Source: Pseudomonadota bacterium
Lineage (GTDB): Bacteria; Pseudomonadota; Alphaproteobacteria; Acetobacterales; Acetobacteraceae
NCBI GenBank assembly: GCA_021826485.1
Contig: JAKAZX010000023.1
Coordinates: forward strand, 1-19,756
Direction of reading: 5' to 3'
Length of the DNA stretch: 19,756 nt
Of this stretch, positions 1 through 7,589 are shown in pieces. The notes under the pieces are model-generated. The model ran no database searches, had not been told where the DNA came from, and saw nothing but the letters and a program-made list of their open reading frames with translations. The translations under genes were made by a program, and so were the position numbers. How positions within the stretch are numbered: position 1 is the stretch's first letter; every line of letters starts with the position of its first letter.

Positions 1-589
1 CCGGGGTGCGCGGCAGGCGGGTCAGCAGCCAGTCCTGCACCGGCGCCGCCACCGCCACCTGCCGCTCGGCCAGCAGGCGGGCGAGCAGGGCGCGGAGCAG
101 GCTGTCCTCCGCCGCCCCGATGCCGGCCGCGGCGGTCGCGCGCAGGCGGCTGGCGAGGTCGGGCAGCACCACCGGCCAGCGCGCGGGCGGCGCGCGGCCG
201 GCCAGCAGCACCGCCTGCCCGCCCTCCGCCGCGGCATTCAGCAGATGCAGCAGCGGCCGTTCCGCTGCCGCGTCGGCATCGTCGATGGCGAGCGGTCGGC
301 CCGGCACCGGCGGCAGGCGCGGCAGGGTCGGGCCGGCCAGCAGCACCGCGCCGCTGCGGGCGGCCCAAACATGCAGCAGATGCGTCTTACCGCAGCCTTC
401 CGCCCCCCACAGCGCCAGCCGGCGCTGCGGCCACCGCTCCGGCGTGTCCAGCCAGGCGAGTGCTGCGGCATTGGAGGGAGCCGGCAGGAAATCGGCTGCC
501 GTCAGGTGCGGCGTGTGCGCGAACGGCAGCGGCAACTGGCGCCACCGCGCGGCGGCGGGAGACGGCGGGGCGGGCGGCGGGGCGAGCAC
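1..589 (-). CDS. hdaA: HdaA/Hda-type DnaA-related replication regulator (3' end off window)
   Basis: This is the N-terminal 196 residues of a DnaA-like AAA+ protein that continues past the left edge. Hda proteins act with the DNA-loaded beta clamp to stimulate ATP hydrolysis by DnaA and limit re-initiation. Visible features are a QLPLP motif (residues 18-22) matching the clamp-binding motif known from Hda N termini, a Walker A loop GAEGCGKT (62-69), a Walker B-like segment AIDDAD (101-106), and LPDLASRLRA (142-151), typical of the DnaA/Hda AAA+ core. No DnaA-type N-terminal domain precedes the ATPase, which separates it from DnaA itself. In this frame a stop lies just upstream (602-604), and GTG at 589 is the only usual start codon before the QLPLP motif. 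That gives a short Pro/Ala-rich leader. The family is confident; the start is moderately sure. Confidence 0.88.
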   Translation of the reverse strand, partial: MLAPPPAPPSPAAARWRQLPLPFAHTPHLTAADFLPAPSNAAALAWLDTPERWPQRRLALWGAEGCGKTHLLHVWAARSGAVLLAGPTLPRLPPVPGRPLAIDDADAAAERPLLHLLNAAAEGGQAVLLAGRAPPARWPVVLPDLASRLRATAAAGIGAAEDSLLRALLARLLAERQVAVAAPVQDWLLTRLPRTP

Positions 590-703
590 CGGGCGAATCT
601 GTCACGAAGGCGGGAAAGGCGCCAGGGAAACGCCGGCATTGCGGCGCGGCCGGCCGGACGCGTAGCGTTCCGGCGCCGAACAACAAGAATTGGGGAATTG
701 GCA

Positions 704-1090
704 ATGTCGCATGAAGTATCGCTGCTGGTCTGGTCAGTCGCGCTGACCTTCGTGCAGATGCTGGTATCGGCCGCCGGCGCCCAGGGGACGGTCAGCCTGC
801 AAACGCTGGTCGGCAACCGGGACGATATGCCGCCGCTGACCGGCTGGGCGGGGCGGGCGCGGCGGGCGCATCTGAACATGCTGGAGAATCTGCCGCTGTT
901 CGCCGCGCTGGTGCTGGCCGCTCAGGTCAGCAGCAAGCTGAACGGCACGACCTTGCTGGGCGCGGAAATCTTCTTCTGGGCAAGACTGGTCTATGCCGTG
1001 ATCTATGTCGCCGGCATCCCATGGGTGCGCACGCTGGTCTGGCTGGTGTCCGTGATCGGGATGCTGATGATCTTCTCGCAGCTCGTCTAG
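704..1090 (+). CDS. MAPEG family integral membrane protein
   Basis: A 128-residue, four-helix membrane protein of the MAPEG family (membrane-associated proteins in eicosanoid and glutathione metabolism). The family hallmark is RARRAHLNMLENLPLF (residues 51-66), with the conserved Arg, Asn and Glu of the glutathione-binding region. Hydrophobic segments lie at about 6-25, 62-76, 86-104 and 108-126. The length is normal for bacterial members. The start ATG has GGGGAA about seven bases upstream. The true substrate of most bacterial MAPEG proteins is unknown, so no specific reaction is claimed. It is divergent from hdaA, and its TAG stop is immediately adjacent to the stop of cysE on the other strand. 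Confidence 0.88.
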   Translation: MSHEVSLLVWSVALTFVQMLVSAAGAQGTVSLQTLVGNRDDMPPLTGWAGRARRAHLNMLENLPLFAALVLAAQVSSKLNGTTLLGAEIFFWARLVYAVIYVAGIPWVRTLVWLVSVIGMLMIFSQLV

Positions 1091-1963
1091 TCAGATCGCG
1101 TAGTCGGGCGGTGGCAGCCGGTGGTCCATCGTCAGTGCCGGCAGGTCGGTCAGCGTCGCGCCGACCGGCCGCGCCGGCACGCCGACGACGGTGGTGTGCG
1201 GCGCCACCGGATCGAGCACGATCGAGCCGGCACCGACCTTCGCCCCCTCCCCCACCTCGATGTTGCCGAGCACCTTCGCCCCGGCGCCGAGCAGCACGCC
1301 GCGGCGGATCTTGGGATGCCGGTCGCCGCATTCCTTGCCGGTGCCGCCGAGCGTGACACCCTGCAGGATCGACACGTCATCCTCGACCACCGCCGTCTCG
1401 CCGATCACCAGCCCGGTGCCGTGGTCGATCAGGATGCCGCAGCCGAGCCGCGCCGCCGGATGGATGTCCATCGCGAACACTTCCGAGGCGCGGCTTTGCA
1501 GGTGCCGCGCCAGATGCTGGCGGTCCCGCAGCCACAGGAAATGCGCCACGCGATGCGCCTGCAAGGCCAGATAGCCCTTGAAGAACAGGAACGGGGTGAT
1601 GAGGTCCGGGCAGGCCGGATCGCGGTCGCGCACCGCGGCGAGGTCGGTCGCCGCCGCCTGCACGATCGCAGGCTCGGTCGCCAGCGCTTCCCCGATCAGT
1701 GCGGTCAGCGTGGCCGGGGTCAGATCGGGGTCGCCCAGCTTGCGGGCCAGCCGCGCCGCCAGCCCGTCGGCGAAGGTGCCGTGGCGCAGCAGGGCGGTGG
1801 TGATCGGCTGCGCCATCAGCGCGTCCCGCTCCGCCGCCTCCACGCCCTCGCGCCGGATGGTCGCCCACACCTCGTCCGCCGGGTCGGCGGGGGTGTCCCG
1901 CTCGCACAGCGCCGGCGCCGCCGGCAAACCGAGGCCGTCGACGGTCAGGTCCTGTGCGTGCAT
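1091..1963 (-). CDS. cysE: Serine O-acetyltransferase (CysE)
   Basis: A 290-residue serine acetyltransferase, which makes O-acetylserine from serine and acetyl-CoA, the first committed step of cysteine synthesis. The N-terminal helical domain (about 25-160) is followed by a left-handed beta-helix of hexapeptide repeats (about 165-265). The catalytic pair is visible as D166 (DIHPAA) and H181 (IDHGTG), followed by GETAVVEDDVSILQGVTLGGTGK-type residues for acetyl-CoA binding. The ATG at 1963 was chosen over an in-frame ATG at 1984 because a strong GGAGAGGA ribosome binding site sits just before it. The C terminus ends in PPPDYAI; a terminal Ile is the usual anchor for docking CysK active sites. 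It is the last gene of the long minus-strand run. Confidence 0.95.
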   Translation of the reverse strand: MHAQDLTVDGLGLPAAPALCERDTPADPADEVWATIRREGVEAAERDALMAQPITTALLRHGTFADGLAARLARKLGDPDLTPATLTALIGEALATEPAIVQAAATDLAAVRDRDPACPDLITPFLFFKGYLALQAHRVAHFLWLRDRQHLARHLQSRASEVFAMDIHPAARLGCGILIDHGTGLVIGETAVVEDDVSILQGVTLGGTGKECGDRHPKIRRGVLLGAGAKVLGNIEVGEGAKVGAGSIVLDPVAPHTTVVGVPARPVGATLTDLPALTMDHRLPPPDYAI

Positions 1964-2032
1964 GCGTCCTCTCCGTCCGGGCAACGGCGGACAGATGGGG
2001 ATGACACGGTGTTCATGCCATCCCCCGCCGGG

Positions 2033-2353
2033 TCAGCGCCAGTGCGCGGGAATCCACACCCAGTCCGGCCCGCGCCGCGCCCAGTGGCCGGGCACGTAGT
2101 CATGCCAGCCGGCGCGGCGGATCACGTAGCGGCCGTCGATCCAGACCCAGCCGCCGCGCAGCCAGTGCCAGTGCCCGGGCTGCCAGACATAGCGCCCGCC
2201 CGGCGGCGGCGGCGGCGGCGCTTCCGGGCGCAGGGCCGGCACCGACGCCGGCTGGGCCAGCGCCGCACCGGCGGCGCCGGTGGCCAGCACGGCGCCCAGC
2301 ACGAGTCGAGCGAGCAGGCGCCGCAGCGGCGCCGTGGTGTCGGAATTCAGCAT
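2033..2353 (-). CDS. Exported YXWGXW-repeat type small protein
   Basis: A 106-residue protein with a Sec-type signal peptide (basic residues R11-R16, hydrophobic stretch about 15-32, likely cleavage near A33/Q34), then a proline run (46-51) and a tryptophan-rich region. Two imperfect repeats follow the scheme W-x-PGHW...WVWI-x-G/A, at about 57-73 and 87-105. This resembles small periplasmic or surface proteins annotated as YXWGXW repeat proteins, which are common in proteobacteria and have no established function. GAGAGG about eight bases before the ATG supports the start. It lies 80 bases after the glycoside hydrolase gene and 69 before cysE on the same strand. Function is unknown; the family call rests on the repeat pattern. 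Confidence 0.75.
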   Translation of the reverse strand: MLNSDTTAPLRRLLARLVLGAVLATGAAGAALAQPASVPALRPEAPPPPPPGGRYVWQPGHWHWLRGGWVWIDGRYVIRRAGWHDYVPGHWARRGPDWVWIPAHWR

Positions 2354-2372
2354 TGCGATGCCTCTCTGCCGC

Positions 2373-2390
2373 GACGCTCCGCCAAGCGTC
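2373..2390. repeat. 6-bp inverted repeat upstream of the YXWGXW gene
   Basis: GACGCT and AGCGTC are perfect complementary arms separated by six bases, lying about 20 bases upstream of the start of the small exported protein and inside the 80-base gap after the glycoside hydrolase gene. It could be a short mRNA hairpin or an operator. There is no T tract, so a terminator is not supported. Confidence 0.3.
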
Positions 2391-2433
2391 CGTGCCGGCC
2401 GAGCGGCGGCAGATTACGGGGCGCGCCGGACCG

Positions 2434-3951
2434 TCACAAGCCGCGCGCCGGGCGAACCCGGATCGCCAGATACGGCCGCCCCGGCAGTTCCACCGCGAAC
2501 GCCGCCACCGGCTTCGCCGCCGACAGCGCGCCGCCGCGCTGGCGCTGGCGCGGGAAGGCTGGCGGCGGCACGCGGCGCGCCGGGGTCACCGTCATCTCCC
2601 ACGTGTCGATCACGTCGACCTGGTAATCTCCGTCCTCCGCCGGCAGGCCGTGGACCCAGATGCGCGGCTGATGCTCCCCCAGATAGATCAGGCGGACATC
2701 GCCGTCGAACGCGGCGGAGGCGCGGGTCCACGGCCAGTCCGCGGTGGGCGCCGGATCGAGCCCGCGGCGCACATCCGCCTCGACGATGTCGCGCAGGAAG
2801 CCGATCCGCCGCCAGCTCTCGCCGCGCAGCACGCCGCCCTTGGCCCACCACAGCAGGTCCTCGGGATGCAGGAAGGTCTCGCCATGCCCGCCATAGCCGC
2901 CGCGGGTGACGGTGATCCAGAACCGGTGCACCAGTTCGCGCGCCGAGATGTTGCCCCAGGCGAGGCTGATATCGCCCTCGTATTCCATCTCGTCATTGAC
3001 GACCGGCTTGCCCCATTCCCGCCGCCACGCGGCGGTGCGCTTCACGTCCCAGTTCTGGATGCAGACATGATCGACCCACGGCTTGCGATGATCGTAGTTC
3101 ATCGTCTCCTCGCCGTTGTGGATCGATTTCGGATGGCGGTACGGATCATGCTCCTCCAGCAGATGGAAGAAGCGGTCCCACCGCTCGATCGGCTTCACGT
3201 CGAGCAGGAAGTCGTATTCGTTGGCAAGCGACCACCACACGTTGCGGAACGCGGCGATGCGCGCGGCAAGGTAGCGGACATAGCGGAAGTCCCGCTCGGC
3301 CGACATGTCGCAATAGCCCCAGCGGTCATAGGGATGGAACATGATCACATCGGCCTCGATCCCGAGCGCGCCGAGGGCCGCGATCTGCTGCTCGAAATGG
3401 CGGAAGGCGACGACGTTGGGGCGGTCGAAATCCAGCTTCCCGTCCGCACCGCGCACGAAGATGTCGTGCAGCGGCTCGTTCTCGTTGAACGGATAGTGCT
3501 TCGGGAACACGCCCATGCGCAGCTTGTTGAAGCGCGCCTGCGCCAATGTCGCCAGCGTCTGCCGCTGCTGCTCCGGCGGCTGGTGCGTCCAGGCGTAGCA
3601 GGTGGTGCCAAACGGAAAATACGGCGTGCCGTCGGCATAGGCGAAATGGTGGCGGTTGCTGACCTGCACCGGCCCGTGGTTGCCGGGCGCGGGTGCCACG
3701 CAGGTGAACCCGCCGGTGCAGCCGTCCAGCGCCGCCAGGTTCGCGCGGGTGCGGTACTGCCAGGCGCCTTCCGCATCCGGCATGAAGCGCACGCGCCAGA
3801 TGCCGTCGCCGTCGTAGAATCCGGGAACCGTCACCGTGCGGTTGCCAAGCGCGAACACCGCATCCAGCGTCACCGCCAGGAACGGGTTGCCCTCGGCCGG
3901 CCCGGCGAATGCCGCCTCGAACATGCCCCAGCGCTCGATCTGCCGATCCAT
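2434..3951 (-). CDS. DUF5060-type glycoside hydrolase, cytoplasmic
   Basis: A 505-residue protein with an N-terminal beta-sandwich like DUF5060 (about 5-90), a TIM-barrel resembling DUF4038 and GH5-like hydrolases (about 98-395), and a C-terminal beta domain (about 405-500). The likely acid/base is E245 in WSLANEYDF, and the likely nucleophile is E321 in VVNDEMEYEG, placed as in clan GH-A retaining enzymes. There is no signal peptide, so it should act in the cytoplasm on imported oligosaccharide. The start ATG at 3951 is five bases after the permease stop. The ribosome binding site AAGGAG is fused to that stop codon, which indicates translational coupling. The open frame continues upstream to 4833 but that part is antisense-free noise out of frame with the permease. 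Substrate is unknown. Confidence 0.85.
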   Translation of the reverse strand: MDRQIERWGMFEAAFAGPAEGNPFLAVTLDAVFALGNRTVTVPGFYDGDGIWRVRFMPDAEGAWQYRTRANLAALDGCTGGFTCVAPAPGNHGPVQVSNRHHFAYADGTPYFPFGTTCYAWTHQPPEQQRQTLATLAQARFNKLRMGVFPKHYPFNENEPLHDIFVRGADGKLDFDRPNVVAFRHFEQQIAALGALGIEADVIMFHPYDRWGYCDMSAERDFRYVRYLAARIAAFRNVWWSLANEYDFLLDVKPIERWDRFFHLLEEHDPYRHPKSIHNGEETMNYDHRKPWVDHVCIQNWDVKRTAAWRREWGKPVVNDEMEYEGDISLAWGNISARELVHRFWITVTRGGYGGHGETFLHPEDLLWWAKGGVLRGESWRRIGFLRDIVEADVRRGLDPAPTADWPWTRASAAFDGDVRLIYLGEHQPRIWVHGLPAEDGDYQVDVIDTWEMTVTPARRVPPPAFPRQRQRGGALSAAKPVAAFAVELPGRPYLAIRVRPARGL

Positions 3952-3956
3952 CCTGC

Positions 3957-4823
3957 TCACTCCTTGATGGCGCCGCTCGTCAGGCCGGAGACGAAGTAGC
4001 GCTGGAAAATCAGATAGACGATCGTGGCGGGCAGCACCGTCATCACGATCGCCGCGTTGAGCTGGCCGTAGTCGTTGGAGAACTGGCTCTGGAACGACAT
4101 CAGCCCGAGCGGCAGCGTCCAGGTGCCGTTGTCCTGCAGGATCACCAGCGCCATGGCGAATTCGTTCCAGGTGGCCACGAAGTCCAGGATCAGCAGCGCC
4201 GCCAGCACCGGCAGCGACAGCGGCAGGAAGATCGCCCGCAGGATGGTGAAATGCGAGGCCCCGTCGATCTCCGCCGCTTCGCTGAGTTCGCGCGGCACGT
4301 CGCGGAAGAAGCCATGCAGGATGAACACCTGGTACGGCACGCCGAAGGCGAGATACGGCAGGATGATGCCGACATAGGTGTTGATCAGGCCGATCCGGTT
4401 GACCAGCGTGAACAGCGGCGCCAGCATCACCTGGAACGGCAGCATGGTGCCGAACAGCACCAGCAGGAACAGCGCCCGGCGGAACGGCAGCCGGATGCGG
4501 CTGAGCGCATAGGCGGCCATCGCCGAGATCAGCAGCCCGAGCGGTACTTTCACGACGGTGATGACGGCGCTGTTCAGCACCGTGGTCGCGAACCGCCCGC
4601 GCATCCAGGCCTTCGCGTAATTGCTCCAGTCCGGATGCAGGGGCGGCGCGAACGGCCCGGCGCCCATCACCGTCGAGTTCGCCTTCAGCGAGGTGAAGAT
4701 GATGAACACGAAGGGCGCGATCCAGATCACCGCGATGGCGATCAGGGCGACCCACAGGATCACCAGCACCGGATCGGCGCGGGTGATACCCGGCGCGCGG
4801 AACCAGCGGTCGCCGCCGCTCAT
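3957..4823 (-). CDS. Sugar ABC transporter permease, MalG/UgpE type
   Basis: A 288-residue inner-membrane permease of a CUT1-family carbohydrate importer. It has six predicted helices, the first at about 18-45. The cytoplasmic EAA loop, which contacts the ATPase, is visible at 182-200 (EAAEIDGASHFTILRAIFLP). The C terminus GLTSGAIKE is typical of MalG-like subunits. Its ATG overlaps the stop of the upstream permease in an ATGA arrangement, so the two permeases are almost certainly co-translated and form a heterodimer. The last codons carry the ribosome binding site of the downstream glycoside hydrolase gene. Confidence 0.95.
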   Translation of the reverse strand: MSGGDRWFRAPGITRADPVLVILWVALIAIAVIWIAPFVFIIFTSLKANSTVMGAGPFAPPLHPDWSNYAKAWMRGRFATTVLNSAVITVVKVPLGLLISAMAAYALSRIRLPFRRALFLLVLFGTMLPFQVMLAPLFTLVNRIGLINTYVGIILPYLAFGVPYQVFILHGFFRDVPRELSEAAEIDGASHFTILRAIFLPLSLPVLAALLILDFVATWNEFAMALVILQDNGTWTLPLGLMSFQSQFSNDYGQLNAAIVMTVLPATIVYLIFQRYFVSGLTSGAIKE

Positions 4824-5716
4824 GCCGTCGCATCCCGGCGCAGCATCCAGCGCAGATAGGGGATCACGATGGCGATGGTCACCACCAGCAGCACCATCGA
4901 CACCGCCGCGCCGCGGCCGAAATCGCCGAGCTGCATGGCCTGGGTGAACGCCCACATGGCGAGCATCTGCGTCGATTGCGCAGGGCCGCCCTGGGTCATG
5001 CCGTAGACGATGTCGAACGCCTTGAGCGAGTTGATGATCGACAGGATCAGCACGATGGTGATGGACGGCCGCAGCGCCGGCAGCGTGACGTAGCGGAAAG
5101 TCGCGAAGCGTCCCGCGCCGTCGATCCGCGCCGCTTCGATCAGGGTGCGCGAGACACCTTGCAACCCGGCCAGGAACAGCACCATCGAGAAGCCGACCGT
5201 CTCCCACACATAGGCGATGAACATGGCGTAGAGCGCCACGGCACGGTCGCCGAGCCAGTCCTGGATCAGCCCGCTCAGCCCCGCCGCGGTGAGCGCGGCG
5301 TTGAACAGGCCGAAGAACGGGTCGTACATCCAGCGCCAGATGGTGGCGACGGCGATCGGCGCGATGATGACCGGCAGATAGAACAGCGCGCGCAGCGGCC
5401 CGCGGCCCGGCAGGTTCTGATTCAGCCCCAGCGCGAGGGCGAACCCGATCAGCGGCGGCACCACCACCGACATCGCCGTCCAGATCAGGGTGTTGCCGAA
5501 CGCCACCCAGAACACCGGATCGATAGTGGCGGCCTGCACGTAGTTCTGCGGCCCGACGAAGCGCCACGTCGGCGTCAGTCCGTTCCATTTCATGACGCTC
5601 ATCAGCGCCACGTCCAGCATTGGATAGACCGCGAAGCCGCAATAGACGAGCAGGGCCGGTGCCAGCAGCACCAGCCCCTGCGCCGTCACGGACAGGCGCA
5701 TTCGGCGCGGACGCAT
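4820..5716 (-). CDS. Sugar ABC transporter permease, MalF/UgpA type
   Basis: A 298-residue permease, partner of the MalG-type subunit whose start it overlaps by four bases. Six helices are expected; helix 1 lies at about 12-36. The EAA loop is at 194-213 (EAARIDGAGRFATFRYVTLP). The segment LFYLPVIIAPIAVATIWRWM (111-130) is characteristic of the family. The ATG at 5716 gives a normal length with a short basic N terminus (MRPRRMR) and has GAGG a few bases upstream; the frame is open to 5800 but the extra residues do not look like a permease N terminus. It follows the binding-protein gene by 40 bases. Confidence 0.94.
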   Translation of the reverse strand: MRPRRMRLSVTAQGLVLLAPALLVYCGFAVYPMLDVALMSVMKWNGLTPTWRFVGPQNYVQAATIDPVFWVAFGNTLIWTAMSVVVPPLIGFALALGLNQNLPGRGPLRALFYLPVIIAPIAVATIWRWMYDPFFGLFNAALTAAGLSGLIQDWLGDRAVALYAMFIAYVWETVGFSMVLFLAGLQGVSRTLIEAARIDGAGRFATFRYVTLPALRPSITIVLILSIINSLKAFDIVYGMTQGGPAQSTQMLAMWAFTQAMQLGDFGRGAAVSMVLLVVTIAIVIPYLRWMLRRDATA

Positions 5717-5731
5717 GCCGCCTCGTCCGTT

Positions 5732-5752
5732 ACGGGCCGGCGCCGTTCCCGT
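5732..5752 (-). other. Possible hairpin between binding-protein and permease genes
   Basis: In the 40-base gap, ACGGG (5732-5736) pairs with CCCGT (5748-5752) around an 11-base GC-rich loop. Structures at this place in ABC operons often stabilise the upstream binding-protein message or reduce read-through. The stem is short, so this is only a suggestion. Confidence 0.25.
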
Positions 5753-5756
5753 CGCT

Positions 5757-7004
5757 CTATTTCGCGCTGCTGATGAACTTCTGCAGCTCTGCTGCGGCAT
5801 CCTTAGGCGCCAGCCGGTCCGAGGCGACCTGGTTGATCACCCGGAAATACTCCGTCGTCACGGCCAGCGGGAATGCCTGATCGCCATTGACGAAGGTGCT
5901 GCGGTACTCGGCGAAGATGCGCTGCCACGCGAGGTCCATCGGCTCGCTGCTGGTGTATTTGACGAACCGGTTCACCGAGATCGATCCGAAGTCACCCAGA
6001 TGTGCCTGCTGCACCGGCGTCGAGCCGAGATAGTCGAGGAACTTCGCAGCGATGTCGGGGTGCTTGGACTTGCTGCTGATGTAGTCGTATTCGGCGAAGC
6101 CGTACAGCCGCTGCGTCCCGGTCGGGAACGGGAACAGCGCGTAGTCGGCGAGCCTGCCGGCGCCCTTCAACTGGCCGACCAGCCAGTCGCCTTCCACCAT
6201 CATCGCTGCACGCCCGGCCAGGAACAGGTTGAAGGACTGCGACTGGTCGATGCCCATGAACGGCTTGAGGAAGTATTTGGAGGTCCATTTGTGGAACTCC
6301 TCGAAAGATTTGGTGGCGCACGGCTCGGTCGCCCAGCTCACCTTCATGTTGGTCAGCGCATCATGCGTCGCGGCACCGCACTCGGTTTCCAGGATCTCGT
6401 CCATCAGCCGCATGACATGCCAGTTGACGGTGCCGCCGAAGGTGAAGGCGGGAATGTGCGCCGCCGCCAGCCGGTCGGCCGCCGCCAGCAGTTCGGCATA
6501 GGTCTTCGGTTCGCTGGTGATCCCGGCTTTGGCGAACAGCGCCTTATTGTAATAGACCGCCTCGCCGTGGAAGGTGTACGGCACGCCGAACCGGCCGCCG
6601 GGATATTGCCTGGAGAACGACAGCGCGGCCGGCAGGAACTCATCGTCCCATTTGTACTCCGCGTAGTATTTGTCCATCGGCGCGGCGAGGCCGGACTTGA
6701 TGTACTCCCCGCCGAGGCCGAGGCCGGCCCAACTGAAGAAGATGTCCGGCGCCTGATCCGATCCGGCGGCGACACGCAGCGCCGATTTGTGCTCATCGAC
6801 GCCGCGGTTCTCCACCTTCACGGTGACGCCCGGATTGGCGGCCTGGAACTGGTCGATGATCGAGCGGAACGCCTGGTTCGCCGAGTCGTTGGCGAAGTTC
6901 AGTGTCCACAGCGTGATCTCCTGCGCGCGCGCGCCGGCCGGCGCGGCGGCGACGGCAACGCCGAGCGCGAGCCCGGCCAGCGCCCCCGAACGGAAATACT
7001 GCAT
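5757..7004 (-). CDS. Sugar ABC transporter substrate-binding protein (CUT1 family)
   Basis: A 415-residue periplasmic solute-binding protein of the MalE/UgpB type (family 1). The signal peptide is clear: an arginine at 5, a hydrophobic core at about 8-22, and cleavage after ARA at 27. The mature protein opens with EITLWTLNFAN. The segments RFGVPYTFHGEAVYYNKALF and AGRAAMMVEGDWLVGQL are typical of extracellular solute-binding family 1 proteins. It has no lipobox, so it should be soluble in the periplasm. GGGGGAGGAA about seven bases before the ATG is an excellent ribosome binding site, in keeping with high binding-protein expression. It is the first gene of the importer operon and is followed by both permeases and the cytoplasmic glycosidase. 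The sugar cannot be read from sequence; an oligosaccharide of plant origin is inferred from the neighbours. Confidence 0.94.
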   Translation of the reverse strand: MQYFRSGALAGLALGVAVAAAPAGARAQEITLWTLNFANDSANQAFRSIIDQFQAANPGVTVKVENRGVDEHKSALRVAAGSDQAPDIFFSWAGLGLGGEYIKSGLAAPMDKYYAEYKWDDEFLPAALSFSRQYPGGRFGVPYTFHGEAVYYNKALFAKAGITSEPKTYAELLAAADRLAAAHIPAFTFGGTVNWHVMRLMDEILETECGAATHDALTNMKVSWATEPCATKSFEEFHKWTSKYFLKPFMGIDQSQSFNLFLAGRAAMMVEGDWLVGQLKGAGRLADYALFPFPTGTQRLYGFAEYDYISSKSKHPDIAAKFLDYLGSTPVQQAHLGDFGSISVNRFVKYTSSEPMDLAWQRIFAEYRSTFVNGDQAFPLAVTTEYFRVINQVASDRLAPKDAAAELQKFISSAK

Positions 7005-7031
7005 CGACGGTTCCTCCCCCTGTCGCCGCGT

Positions 7032-7054
7032 CCGGTGCATGCATGCCGCACCGG
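7032..7054. promoter_or_regulatory. Inverted repeat upstream of the importer operon
   Basis: A perfect 7-base inverted repeat, CCGGTGC (7032-7038) and GCACCGG (7048-7054), encloses a 9-base centre that includes ATGCATGC. It ends about 28 bases before the binding-protein start, within the 131-base gap after the receiver gene. The symmetry and place fit an operator for a repressor or a 5' UTR hairpin; no regulator gene of LacI or GntR type is nearby to assign it to. Confidence 0.4.
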
Positions 7055-7135
7055 CTTTCGCCAGCGTGGCTATCATGACCCCGCCTCGCCAGCAAGTCAT
7101 GTCATTACACCAGATGGGCGGACTTGTCAGACCAG

Positions 7136-7513
7136 TCAGGCCGGCCGCGCGCGGGTCGCGCCGGGGGCTGCGCGGGATGCCGCGGCGACCGCCGCATGCA
7201 GGTCCTGCAAGCGGAACGGCTTGCGCAGGAACAGCACGCCTTCGCTCTCCAGCACTGCCATCTGGGCGAAATCCCCGGTGACGAACAGCGTCGGCACGCC
7301 GCGCGCTTTTGCCAGGCGGGCAAGGTCGCGTCCGCCCCCGCCGCCCACGAGCATCATATTGGAGATGAGCAAGTCCCACTCGCTCGAATTCAGGTATTCG
7401 GCGGCCCGGTCGAAATCGACCGGGGCGGTTACATCATGTCCCTCATGGGTCAGTGCCTCGGCGACGACCAGACGGACGTCGATATCGTCTTCGGCAAGAA
7501 GGATGCGTGCCAT
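7136..7513 (-). CDS. Stand-alone receiver-domain protein lacking the phospho-acceptor Asp
   Basis: A 125-residue protein consisting of one CheY-like receiver domain and a short Ala/Arg-rich tail, with no output domain. The fold signature is clear: acidic pocket residues E8-D9-D10 (AEDD), the switch Thr T79 (LFVTGD), and the conserved Lys K98 (FLRKPF). The position that is normally the phosphorylated Asp, five residues after DLLI in DLLISNMML, is N52, encoded by AAT. It may therefore be a pseudo-receiver that signals by binding rather than phosphorylation. The ATG at 7513 begins directly with MARILLAEDD, the usual domain edge; a TTG at 7579 would add 22 residues without homology. It sits between the aspartoacylase-like gene and the importer operon. 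No histidine kinase is nearby. Confidence 0.85.
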   Translation of the reverse strand: MARILLAEDDIDVRLVVAEALTHEGHDVTAPVDFDRAAEYLNSSEWDLLISNMMLVGGGGGRDLARLAKARGVPTLFVTGDFAQMAVLESEGVLFLRKPFRLQDLHAAVAAASRAAPGATRARPA

Positions 7514-7589
7514 GCCGAACAGACGCCGACTGACGGCCGAGGTTGCCTCCTCACGCAATCCGTGATTGCTGGCCGACAATGATCCCAGT

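Noticed and set aside
2353..3999. A 548-codon plus-strand frame opposite the glycoside hydrolase
   Set aside because: It is an antisense shadow with no domain features; the minus strand carries a complete hydrolase with catalytic motifs.
2434..4833. A 799-codon frame that might be a permease-hydrolase fusion
   Set aside because: The hydrolase has its own ribosome site and ATG at 3951, and the upstream part of this frame is out of frame with the clear permease (3957-4823).
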